A stretch of DNA of 64,000 bases, taken from positions 124,001 through 188,000 of the forward strand of contig NZ_NISY01000003.1 of the NCBI RefSeq assembly GCF_007595705.1, in the 5' to 3' direction. Below are positions 17,888-25,115 of the stretch, one piece after another (position 1 is the first letter of the stretch; each line of letters begins with the position of its first letter). A program made the position numbers and the translations under genes. The notes beneath the pieces are model-generated. The model was not told the DNA's origin. It did no database searches and worked only from the letters and a program-made list of their open reading frames with translations. This DNA is from Streptomyces sp. SAJ15. GTDB lineage: Bacteria; Actinomycetota; Actinomycetes; Streptomycetales; Streptomycetaceae.

Positions 17888-18822
17888 CGGCTCCCCTCCG
17901 TCGTCTCCGGGACGGCCGCGGCCCGCAGCACCCGCGCGGTGAGGGCGACTCCCGCCCACTCCAGGAGCCCACCCGTCAGCAGACACGCCAGCCCGGCGGG
18001 GGTGTGCAGCAACACACGCAGCGGATCGGCGCCCATTCCGCTGCCCAGCAGCAGCGCGACCACGGGGAGCAGGGCGAGGATGGCGCTCGTCGTGCGCTGC
18101 GACGCCAACTGCGCCCGCAGGTGCTCGCGCCGGTCCCGCTCGGCACGCAGCGCCACGCCCACCCGGTCCAGCCCGGCGGCCAGTCCCGCGCCGCCGTCGA
18201 CCGCGACCTGCCAGCACGCCGCGATCCCGGTGAGCCCCTCCGCGCCGGGCGCCCGCGCGGCCCGGCGCAATTCCCGGGGCACGTCCCCACCGAAGCGGGC
18301 GGCCGCCCGCACCAGGGGCCAGTGCCGTCCGAGGCCGTCCGCCGACACGGCCAACAGCGCCTCCCCCGGCTGTCGTCCGGCTCTCAGCTCCCCTGCGACC
18401 GCCCCGCACAACTCGATCACCTCGGCGGTCCGGCGCTCGCGCTCCCGGCGCCGCTCCCGCGCCCGCCGCCAGCGCCCCACGGCCGGTACGGCGGCGGTGG
18501 CGCCGAGCAACGGGAGCGGCGAGGCGCCCCACAGGGCGATCAGGCAGCCGGCCGGCAGACAGAGCACCTCGGGGCCCAGCCGCCCGCTGGATCGGGCACG
18601 CCAGCGGTCGCGTGCCGCGGCGGCCAGGCCGGCCAGCCGGACCGCGGGCTGTCGGGAGTCGGTCCGCGAGCCCTCCGCGGGCGCCGCGCCGCTTCCGGCG
18701 AACATCAGCCGGGCCCGGCGCAGTTCGTGCTCGCGCCCGCCCATGAGCCACGCCGCGGCGCCCGCGCAGAGGACCGCCGCGTACAGCGGCAGCGTGTCCG
18801 TCACCGCCCCCACGCCCGTCAT
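17884..18822 (-). CDS. tadB: Type II/IV secretion inner-membrane protein TadB
   Basis: A 312-aa T2SSF-domain protein starting MTGVGAVTDTLPLYAAVLCAG. Hydrophobic segments lie near residues 10-28, 85-110, 235-255 and 270-300, with a cytoplasmic helical domain between. It acts with TadC as the membrane platform of the pilus. ATGA overlaps with tadA upstream and tadC downstream show tight translational coupling. Confidence 0.9.
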   Translation of the reverse strand: MTGVGAVTDTLPLYAAVLCAGAAAWLMGGREHELRRARLMFAGSGAAPAEGSRTDSRQPAVRLAGLAAAARDRWRARSSGRLGPEVLCLPAGCLIALWGASPLPLLGATAAVPAVGRWRRARERRRERERRTAEVIELCGAVAGELRAGRQPGEALLAVSADGLGRHWPLVRAAARFGGDVPRELRRAARAPGAEGLTGIAACWQVAVDGGAGLAAGLDRVGVALRAERDRREHLRAQLASQRTTSAILALLPVVALLLGSGMGADPLRVLLHTPAGLACLLTGGLLEWAGVALTARVLRAAAVPETTEGSR

Positions 18823-20003
18823 GCGGCACTCCCGCCCCGCTCGCACAGCCGCTGGAGGCGCTGCCAGCCGGGCGCCCGCTCCAGCCCGTCCGGGCCCCAC
18901 ACGGCCGCCGGCACCGTCGTCACCAGCCCCGCCCGATCGCGCTTCAGCACATGCAGCTCGGCGATCCGCCGCCGGCCGCCCCGGTCCCGCACGAGGTGAA
19001 CCAGGACCGACAGCGCCGCCGCGAGCTGGCTGTGCAGCGCCGCGCGGTCGAGTCCGGCGGTGGAGCCGAGCGCCTCCAGCCGGGCGGGGACATCGGCCGC
19101 CGCGTTGGCGTGCACGGTCCCGCTGCCCCCTTCGTGGCCCGTGTTCAGGGCCGCCAGGAGCTCCAGGACCTCGGCACCGCGCACCTCGCCGACGACGAGC
19201 CGGTCCGGCCGCATGCGGAGGGCCTGCCGCACCAGGTCCCGGAGCGTCACCTGGCCGCGGCCCTCCTGGTTGGCCGGGCGCGTCTCCAGTCGCACCACGT
19301 GGGGGTGGTCGGGCCGCAGCTCCGCCGAGTCCTCCGCCAGGACGATCCGCTCACTCGGCCCGACCAGGCCCAGCAGGGTGCTCAGCAGCGTGGTCTTCCC
19401 GGAGCCGGTGCCGCCGCTGATCAGGTACGAGAGCCGGGCCTCCAACATCGCGCGGAGCAGCCGCTCGCCCTCCGGTCGCACGGTCCCCGCCGCCACCAGC
19501 TCGGCGAGTGAGAAGGCGCGCGGCCGCACCACCCGCAGCGACAGGCAGGTCGAGCCGACGGCCACCGGCGGCAGGACGGCGTGCAGTCGGGTGCCGTCGG
19601 GAAGCCGGGCGTCCACCCACGGCCGGGCGTCGTCCAGCCGCCGTCCGGCAACCGCGGCGAGCCGCTGGGCCAACCGGCGGATCGCGGCCGCGTCGGGGAA
19701 GCGGACGTCGGTCCGCTCCAGCCCGGTCCCGCGGTCCACCCACACCTCATGGGGCGCGGTGACCAGGACGTCGGTGACATCGGGTGCGGCGAGGAGCGGC
19801 TCCAGCGGACCGGCGCCGACCAGTTCGGAGCGCAACGCGGCGACGACGCCGAGCACCTCGGTGTCGCCGAGCAGCCGGCCCTCCTCGCGGAGGGCGGCGG
19901 CCACCCGCGCGGGCGTCGCCTCCGCCCCGCTCTCGGCCAGCCGCAGCCGTACGGCGTCCAACAGCTCCATCCGCTCCGGTCCCGGTTGCGTGCTGACGCT
20001 CAT
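18819..20003 (-). CDS. tadA: Pilus assembly ATPase TadA/CpaF
   Basis: A 394-aa secretion ATPase of the VirB11/CpaF group. Walker A is SGGTGSGKTTLLS (about 194-205), the Asp box and Walker B are IVLAEDSAEL and RLVVGEVRGAE (about 266), and the His box is TGHEGGSGTVHANAA. The N-terminal domain (VTDVLVTAPHEVWVDRGTGLE) is also typical. It powers pilin polymerisation at the membrane. It overlaps the ssd stop and the tadB start by 4 bp each. Confidence 0.95.
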   Translation of the reverse strand: MSVSTQPGPERMELLDAVRLRLAESGAEATPARVAAALREEGRLLGDTEVLGVVAALRSELVGAGPLEPLLAAPDVTDVLVTAPHEVWVDRGTGLERTDVRFPDAAAIRRLAQRLAAVAGRRLDDARPWVDARLPDGTRLHAVLPPVAVGSTCLSLRVVRPRAFSLAELVAAGTVRPEGERLLRAMLEARLSYLISGGTGSGKTTLLSTLLGLVGPSERIVLAEDSAELRPDHPHVVRLETRPANQEGRGQVTLRDLVRQALRMRPDRLVVGEVRGAEVLELLAALNTGHEGGSGTVHANAAADVPARLEALGSTAGLDRAALHSQLAAALSVLVHLVRDRGGRRRIAELHVLKRDRAGLVTTVPAAVWGPDGLERAPGWQRLQRLCERGGSAA

Positions 20004-21112
20004 GTCGCGCCCCCTCCGGCGCCGGGCAGCGCCCGGGCCCAGAACTCCGCGCAGAACCGGGCGAGCGGCCCGCGGGCACCGGCACCTGGCGGCTGCCCGC
20101 CGTCCAGCGCCTCCGGCAGCCCGGGCTCCTGGGGCACCTCGCCGGCCAGCGGCAGGCCGAGCAACCGCGCGATCTCCTCGTCGTCCAAGCCCTCGGCGTA
20201 CGGCCCACGGACGACGGCCCGCAGATCACGCAGCAGCGCCGGGCTCAGGGACGCCGCCACCCGGTGGGCGGCCGCGATGGCGCGCAGTTCCGCGGGCACC
20301 ACCAGCAGTCCCAGATCCAGCTGGGCGAGCGCCTCGGCCGCCGCCTCGTCGATCCGCCGGGGCAGGTCCACCACCACGACCCCACCGCGCCGCCGGGCGG
20401 CCGCCAGCACCGACCGCATGGCGGCGGGTGGGATGGCCACCGAGTCGCCGCGGTCCCAGCTGAGCACCCGCAGGGCGTGCAGCTCCGGCAGCGACTCCTC
20501 CAGCGCGCTTCCGGCGACGCGCCCGCGCGACGCCGCGAAGGCCGGCCACCGCAGCCCCTCCGCGCTCTCTCCGCCGAGCAGCACGTCCAGGCCCCCGCCC
20601 AGCGGGTCGGCGTCGATGAGCATGGTGCGCCGCCCCGCGCGGGCGGCCGTCACCGCCAGAGCACAGGCGAGGGTGCTCGCCCCCGCACCGCCACGGCCCC
20701 CGATGACGCCGAGGGTGAGGGCCTGGAGACCCGTGCCCTCCGCGGCGTCGGCGATCCGGTCCACCAGCCATGTCTCGTCGTCCGGCAGGAACAGCACATG
20801 GTCGGCCCCCAGATCCACCGCGCGCCGCCAGATGCCCTGGTCGTCGAGGTCCCGTCCGATGAGGAGGAGGCCGGTCCGGCGCGGGAACCCGCGCAGTCCG
20901 GCGGCACAGTCGTCGCCGACCAGAATCAGCGGCGCCCCTTCCCAACTTCCGCGATGCGCGGATGAGCCGAGGGCCACTTCGGGCCCGGCTCCGGCCGCCG
21001 CACACAATCGCAAAAGGTCGTCGAGAAGCTCGTCGTCCTCCGTGACGATCAGCGGTCTGGCCTGCCGCCCATCTGTAGGCACAACCCGTTCGGGCGTGTT
21101 GGATCCCGCCAC
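20000..21112 (-). CDS. ssd: CpaE/Ssd-like MinD-family ATPase (septum-site determining protein)
   Basis: A 370-aa protein. The N-terminal receiver-like domain (PLIVTEDDELLDDLL, lacking a phosphorylatable pattern) is followed by a MinD/ParA-type ATPase with GVIGGRGGAGASTLA (about 136-150), a deviant Walker A, and IDADPLGGGLDVLLG. Family members (CpaE, TadZ, mycobacterial Ssd) place the pilus apparatus or influence septation. The GTG start has GGGGAGGGGA 5 nt upstream. It is the first gene of the operon ssd-tadABC-pilin-tadE-tadE-like. Confidence 0.93.
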   Translation of the reverse strand: MAGSNTPERVVPTDGRQARPLIVTEDDELLDDLLRLCAAAGAGPEVALGSSAHRGSWEGAPLILVGDDCAAGLRGFPRRTGLLLIGRDLDDQGIWRRAVDLGADHVLFLPDDETWLVDRIADAAEGTGLQALTLGVIGGRGGAGASTLACALAVTAARAGRRTMLIDADPLGGGLDVLLGGESAEGLRWPAFAASRGRVAGSALEESLPELHALRVLSWDRGDSVAIPPAAMRSVLAAARRRGGVVVVDLPRRIDEAAAEALAQLDLGLLVVPAELRAIAAAHRVAASLSPALLRDLRAVVRGPYAEGLDDEEIARLLGLPLAGEVPQEPGLPEALDGGQPPGAGARGPLARFCAEFWARALPGAGGGAT

Positions 21113-21224
21113 GGTCCCCTCCCCATCTCGTTACGCGCTTTCACGTCCGCGAACAGCACGCGCGAACGCCGACGAGAATCACCGTGCGGCGATCCGGGAA
21201 ATCTTGGGGATCTTGGTCCAAATC

Positions 21225-21233
21225 TGTGGACAA
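21225..21233 (-). promoter_or_regulatory. DnaA-box-like 9-mer
   Basis: Perfect match to the Streptomyces DnaA box TTGTCCACA on the minus strand. A second, weaker copy (TTACCCACA) is at 21295-21303. Confidence 0.35.
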
Positions 21234-21398
21234 CTCATCAGTTGTGAATATCTCAATCACCTATACCGGTGACTTCCGGAGAGCACTCTAGCGATTACCC
21301 ACAGTTACCGAGCAGGATCAAGGGGCCGGTACGGCGCTTGGGGCCGAATGGGAGGCGGAAGATCCGATGAGAATGGCGAAAACGCACCCGGACATGCG

Positions 21399-21431
21399 AC
21401 GACCCCCGCCGGGGGGGAGAGCGGGGGTCGT
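21399..21431 (+). terminator. Strong hairpin, perfect 11-bp stem
   Basis: ACGACCCCCGC pairs with GCGGGGGTCGT around an 11-nt loop. It has terminator geometry but lies between divergent genes, about 140 bp before the HAD start. Confidence 0.7.
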
Positions 21432-21439
21432 CCCCACGG

Positions 21440-21463
21440 CCGACTCGGGGGGGGAGGAGTCGG
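21440..21463 (+). terminator. Second hairpin, 7-bp stem
   Basis: CCGACTC pairs with GAGTCGG around a G-rich loop, 8 nt after the previous hairpin. It may act with it as a tandem terminator or leader structure. Confidence 0.5.
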
Positions 21464-21567
21464 ACCGGGTTAGCACGGTCGCGAACGATCCGTGACTTCC
21501 ATGGTGTACCCGAAGGCCTTCTCAGGCAAACCCACGCGCCCCAGCTTACGCCGAATGGAGGGCCCCT

Positions 21568-22401
21568 ATGCTCAGGCTCGTGGAAAACCACTCCTTGCCG
21601 CGCACAGCCGCCTTCTTTGACCTGGACAAGACGGTCATTGCGAAGTCGAGCACTCTCACGTTCAGCAAGTCCTTCTACCAAGGCGGACTGATCAACCGCC
21701 GCGCCGTACTTCGGACCGCGTTCGCGCAGTTCGTCTTCCTTGCGGGAGGTGCGGACCACGAGCAGATGGAGCGGTTGCGCGAGTACCTCTCGGCGCTCTG
21801 CCGCGGCTGGAACGTGCAGCAGGTGCGCGAGCTCGTCGCGGAAACTCTGCACGACCTGATCGACCCGATCATCTACGACGAGGCCGCCTCGCTGATCGAG
21901 GAACACCATGCCGCCGGCCGCGACGTCGTGATCGTCAGCACCTCCGGCGCCGAGGTCGTGGAGCCGATCGGCGAGCTGCTCGGCGCCGACCGGGTGATCG
22001 CCACGCGCATGGTCGTCGAGGACGGGGTCTTCACCGGCGAGGTGGAGTACTACGCCTATGGCCCCACCAAGGCGGAGGCCATCGCCGAGCTCGCCGAGAC
22101 CGAGGGGTACGACCTGGCGCGCTGCTACGCCTACAGCGACTCGGTGACCGATATCCCGATGCTGGAATCGGTCGGCCACCCGCACGCCGTGAATCCGGAC
22201 CGGGCCCTGCGCCGCGAGGCGATCGCCCGCGACTGGCCCGTTCTCTCCTTCAGCCGCCCGGTCCGCCTCAAGCAGCGCCTCCCCTCGTTGTCGATGCCGC
22301 CGCGGCCGGTCCTGGTGGCCGCCGCTGTGGGCGCGGCCGCGGCCACCGCGGGCCTGGTCTGGTACGCCAGTCGGCGCCGGGGGCCGTATGTAGGCGTTTG
22401 A
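21568..22401 (+). CDS. HAD-IB family phosphatase with C-terminal membrane anchor
   Basis: A 277-aa haloacid dehalogenase-superfamily hydrolase related to SerB. Motif I is FFDLDKTVI (Asp18, Asp20), with Lys in place of the more usual Gly after the second Asp; motif II is IVSTSGAE, and the motif III/IV region is CYAYSDSVTDIPMLE. A hydrophobic helix near residues 250-268 (VLVAAAVGAAAATAGLVWYA) followed by RRR suggests C-terminal membrane anchoring. The ATG has GGAGGG upstream. It is divergent from the pilus operon, as in mycobacteria. The substrate is not known; phosphoserine-like or lipid phosphate substrates are possible. Confidence 0.9.
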   Translation: MLRLVENHSLPRTAAFFDLDKTVIAKSSTLTFSKSFYQGGLINRRAVLRTAFAQFVFLAGGADHEQMERLREYLSALCRGWNVQQVRELVAETLHDLIDPIIYDEAASLIEEHHAAGRDVVIVSTSGAEVVEPIGELLGADRVIATRMVVEDGVFTGEVEYYAYGPTKAEAIAELAETEGYDLARCYAYSDSVTDIPMLESVGHPHAVNPDRALRREAIARDWPVLSFSRPVRLKQRLPSLSMPPRPVLVAAAVGAAAATAGLVWYASRRRGPYVGV

Positions 22402-22658
22402 CGGGAAAAGCAAAGATCTGCGCCGAGGGGTTCCGCTTCGCCCCGGGCAGGAGTAGAAAGGACTTGACGGCCCGCGAGACCAGGGGTATCCGGGAGGATC
22501 TCCCCGAACGCACCAAGGCCCCACGGACCGAGCAGGAACGTCGGGCACCCACGCGACGTCGACCCGTCGATTACGGGCCAGCCGCACCAGGTGACGGGCA
22601 AAGTACCCGGCCTGATGGGCAAATATCGAGGACGCTTGGTAACCCGGCGGACGTGCCA

Positions 22659-22686
22659 GCGGCGGTACCGGTTTCGGTACCGCCGC
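22659..22686. terminator. Perfect 12-bp hairpin, likely bidirectional terminator
   Basis: GCGGCGGTACCG-gttt-CGGTACCGCCGC. It lies in a convergent gap, so it could stop transcription from both sides. There is no T-tract. Confidence 0.7.
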
Positions 22687-22690
22687 AGCC

Positions 22691-22770
22691 CTGCCCGGAA
22701 CGTATGACTCCTGCCCGGGACGTATGACCTCTGCCCGAGGCGCATGACCCTGTGCGGGGCGTACGGCTTC
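22691..22770. repeat. 20-bp tandem repeat x4
   Basis: Four consecutive 20-bp units, CTGCCCGGGACGTATGACCT-like. The first two are nearly identical and the last two increasingly diverged. Confidence 0.85.
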
Positions 22771-23065
22771 CGTTCGGGCCCGTCCGAAGCGAAGGGTTCC
22801 CTGCGAGGCGTACGGCCTCAACACGCGGGTGCGTCGCCCCAGAAGACCGAAAGGCCGCCCGGCCTCGGCGGCGATCCAGCGCCCGCTCCCGACTCGAAGC
22901 GAGCGCGCCCCCGGAGGTCCCCAGGTAGGAACGAACCGCCCGACGGGGGCGAAACCGGCGCACGCCGCCTCGCCGGCCCGGGCGACACGGCCGCGCCCGG
23001 ACACCCCGTCCCAACACCCCGTCGGGCGAGGGCCCTCGAGGACGGCCGACCACGGCCTGCCGCGG

Positions 23066-23890
23066 TCAGGCGGCTCCGCGCTGGAGGGCCTCGCACACCG
23101 CCGTGCTCTCCCGTACGCCCAGCTCAACGGCGCGCCCGCAGTGTGCGATCCAGGCCGCCATGCCCTCCGGAGTGCCGGACGCGTAACCCTCCAGCGCGGC
23201 GACGTACGCCTCACGCCCCAGCTCCGCGTGACCGACCTCGGCCGGGCAGATCGACTTGGGGTCCAACCCACTGTCGATCAGCACGATGCGCTCGGCGGCC
23301 CGGGCGACCAGGCCGTTGTGCGAGGCGAAGGGCCGCAGGGCGAGCAGCTCGCCGTGCACCACGGCGGCCTTGACCAGCGCCGGCGCCGAGCCGCCCGCCA
23401 GCAGCAGCCGCGCCAGCCCGTCGAGCCGTCCCGCCATCTCCTGCGCGTCCGGCAGCGCCAGCGTCACCAGCGGCTCGTTCACCGGTTCGGCGGCCTGCCG
23501 GGGCCGGCCCACGGTGTCGTCGGGGGCCGCCCCACCGGCCGCCACCAGGTGCAGCCTGGCCAGCACCCGCAGCGGGGACTGGCGCCAGACGCTGAGCAGC
23601 TGCCCCGCCTCCGCGGTCAGCCGGAGCGCCGCGCCCACGGTGCGCGGCTCACCCTCCGCGCCGAAGTCGGTGCGGCGACGCACCTCTTCGAGCGCCCAGT
23701 CGGCGCCCGCCAGCGCCGCCGAGGCACGCGCGGCGCGCAGTGCCGCCTCGGAGGTCACCTCGTTGCTGCGGCGGCGCATCACGCGGTGTCCGTAGACCCG
23801 GTCCACCGCCGTGCGCACGGCCTCCACCGAGTCGGCCACGCCGGGCAGGGCGCCGAGGGCGGCGAGCGGATCAGCTGTCCTACTACTCAT
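23066..23890 (-). CDS. Fic-like protein with degenerate active site
   Basis: A 274-aa, mostly helical protein. HGELLALRPFASHNGLVARAAER aligns with the Fic motif HPFx(D/E)GNGRxxR, but the catalytic His is Arg and the GNGR Arg is Leu. AMPylation by the standard mechanism is therefore unlikely. Streptomyces copies are often labelled oxidoreductase or Fic family; I see no nucleotide-binding fold. The ATG (MSSRTADPLAALG) follows TAGTGT by 7 nt and has no Shine-Dalgarno, which fits a leaderless mRNA. It is divergent from the CooC-like ATPase gene across 101 bp with a matching promoter, so the two may be co-regulated. Confidence 0.75.
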   Translation of the reverse strand: MSSRTADPLAALGALPGVADSVEAVRTAVDRVYGHRVMRRRSNEVTSEAALRAARASAALAGADWALEEVRRRTDFGAEGEPRTVGAALRLTAEAGQLLSVWRQSPLRVLARLHLVAAGGAAPDDTVGRPRQAAEPVNEPLVTLALPDAQEMAGRLDGLARLLLAGGSAPALVKAAVVHGELLALRPFASHNGLVARAAERIVLIDSGLDPKSICPAEVGHAELGREAYVAALEGYASGTPEGMAAWIAHCGRAVELGVRESTAVCEALQRGAA

Positions 23891-23897
23891 GGGTACG

Positions 23898-23903
23898 ACA
23901 CTA
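23898..23903 (-). promoter_or_regulatory. -10 hexamer for Fic-like gene
   Basis: TAGTGT on the minus strand, 7 nt before ATG. The divergent gene has the same hexamer. Confidence 0.55.
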
Positions 23904-23977
23904 CGCAACCGCGGCCTACACCCCCCATTGGAGTGGTCTTCTTCACGCATTCGCACCATGCGACACAGGGCGCCCAC

Positions 23978-23983
23978 TAGTGT
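23978..23983 (+). promoter_or_regulatory. -10 hexamer for CooC-like gene
   Basis: TAGTGT, 8 nt before the ATG at 23992. It is too close to the ATG at 23986, so it helps choose the start. Confidence 0.55.
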
Positions 23984-23991
23984 CGATGAAC

Positions 23992-24981
23992 ATGAAGATC
24001 GCTTTCGTCGGCAAGGGCGGCAGTGGCAAGACGACGCTGTCGTCCCTGTTCATCCGCCACCTCACAGCCGCCCGCCTGCCGGTCATCGCTGTGGACGCCG
24101 ACATCAACCAGCACCTCGGCGTCGCGCTGGGTCTGGACGAGGCGGAGGCCGCCGCGCTACCCGCCCTGGGTGCCCAGCTGCCGCTGATCAAGGACTACCT
24201 GCGCGGAACGAACCCTCGCATCGCCTCCGCCGACAGCATGATCAAGACAACTCCGCCCGGCGAGGGATCGCGCCTGCTCCGCATCGACGAGGACAACCCG
24301 GTCTACGACGCCTGCGCGCGCACCGTCGCGCTCGACGACGGCCAGGTCCGGCTGCTGGCCACCGGCGCCTTCACCGAGTCCGACCTCGGCGTCGCCTGCT
24401 ACCACTCCAAGGTGGGCGCGGTGGAGCTGTGCCTGAACCATCTCGTCGACACCCGAGAGGAGTTCATGGTCGTCGACATGACCGCGGGCAGCGACTCCTT
24501 CGCGTCCGGCCTGTTCACCCGCTTCGACATGACCTTCCTGGTGGCTGAGCCCACCCGCCGAGGCGTCGCCGTCTACCGCCAGTACAAGGACTACGCACGC
24601 GAGTTCGGCATCGCTCTGCGCGTGGTGGGCAACAAGGTGCAGGGCCCCGAGGACGTCGACTTCCTCCATGACGAGGTCGGCGACGACCTGCTGGTGACCT
24701 TCGGCCACTCCGACTGGGTGCGGGCGACGGAAAAGGGTCGCCCGCACCGCTTCGAGCTGCTGGAGGAGGCCAACCAGTGCGCCCTGCGCACGCTGCACGA
24801 GACGGCGGACGCCGCGTACGAGCGCCGGGACTGGCGGCGCTACACCCGACAGATGGTGCACTTCCATCTGAAGAACGCGGCGAGTTGGGGCAACGAGCGC
24901 ACGGGCGCCGACCTGGCGACCCAGGTCGACCCCGGCTTCGTCCTCGACGAGCGGCTGACCGCGAGCCCTCAGCCTGTCTGA
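23992..24981 (+). CDS. CooC/ArsA-like P-loop ATPase
   Basis: A 329-aa SIMIBI-class ATPase. MKIAFVGKGGSGKTTLSS carries the deviant Walker A with signature Lys8; VIAVDADINQHLG is the switch-I Asp motif, and EEFMVVDMTAGSDS is Walker B. Proteins of this group insert metals (CooC) or move anions or tail-anchored cargo (ArsA/Get3). No cargo gene is adjacent, so the substrate is unknown. ATGs at 23986 and 23992 are both in frame; 23992 sits at a leaderless distance from TAGTGT. It is divergent from the Fic-like gene. Confidence 0.85.
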   Translation: MKIAFVGKGGSGKTTLSSLFIRHLTAARLPVIAVDADINQHLGVALGLDEAEAAALPALGAQLPLIKDYLRGTNPRIASADSMIKTTPPGEGSRLLRIDEDNPVYDACARTVALDDGQVRLLATGAFTESDLGVACYHSKVGAVELCLNHLVDTREEFMVVDMTAGSDSFASGLFTRFDMTFLVAEPTRRGVAVYRQYKDYAREFGIALRVVGNKVQGPEDVDFLHDEVGDDLLVTFGHSDWVRATEKGRPHRFELLEEANQCALRTLHETADAAYERRDWRRYTRQMVHFHLKNAASWGNERTGADLATQVDPGFVLDERLTASPQPV

Positions 24982-25115
24982 CCGGCTGGCCAGCTGACCG
25001 TTCAGCCGGGCCGGCTGGCTGGCCGGCCGTTCGGGCCGGGGTGGCCGAGCCTCCGGCAGCCGCCGCCCCGGCCACCCCCGGCCCCCGTTCCGGCTACCCC
25101 GGCCCCCGGTCCCGG
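24982..25115. repeat. GC-rich repetitive convergent gap
   Basis: Overlapping GCCGGCTGGC-type inverted repeats, then two copies of a CGGCCCCCGnnCCGGCTACCC unit (about 25077-25121). It separates two converging genes and could form terminating hairpins. Confidence 0.5.

Larger units (their letters stand above)
21113..21567. other. Divergent ssd/HAD gap with hairpins and DnaA-box-like motifs
   Basis: 455 bp between two outward-facing genes. The left half is AT-rich for this genome and contains short inverted repeats, including ACAACT-catc-AGTTGT (21230-21245), and two DnaA-box-like 9-mers. The right half has two strong hairpins. Promoters for both genes must be here; no open frame looks coding. 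Confidence 0.6.
22402..23065. other. Convergent gap HAD/Fic-like, 660 bp
   Basis: Between a plus-strand and a minus-strand gene end. It holds a very strong 12-bp hairpin (22659-22686) and a 20-bp x4 repeat right behind it. The first 200 bp are less GC-rich. No gene is supported. Confidence 0.6.
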
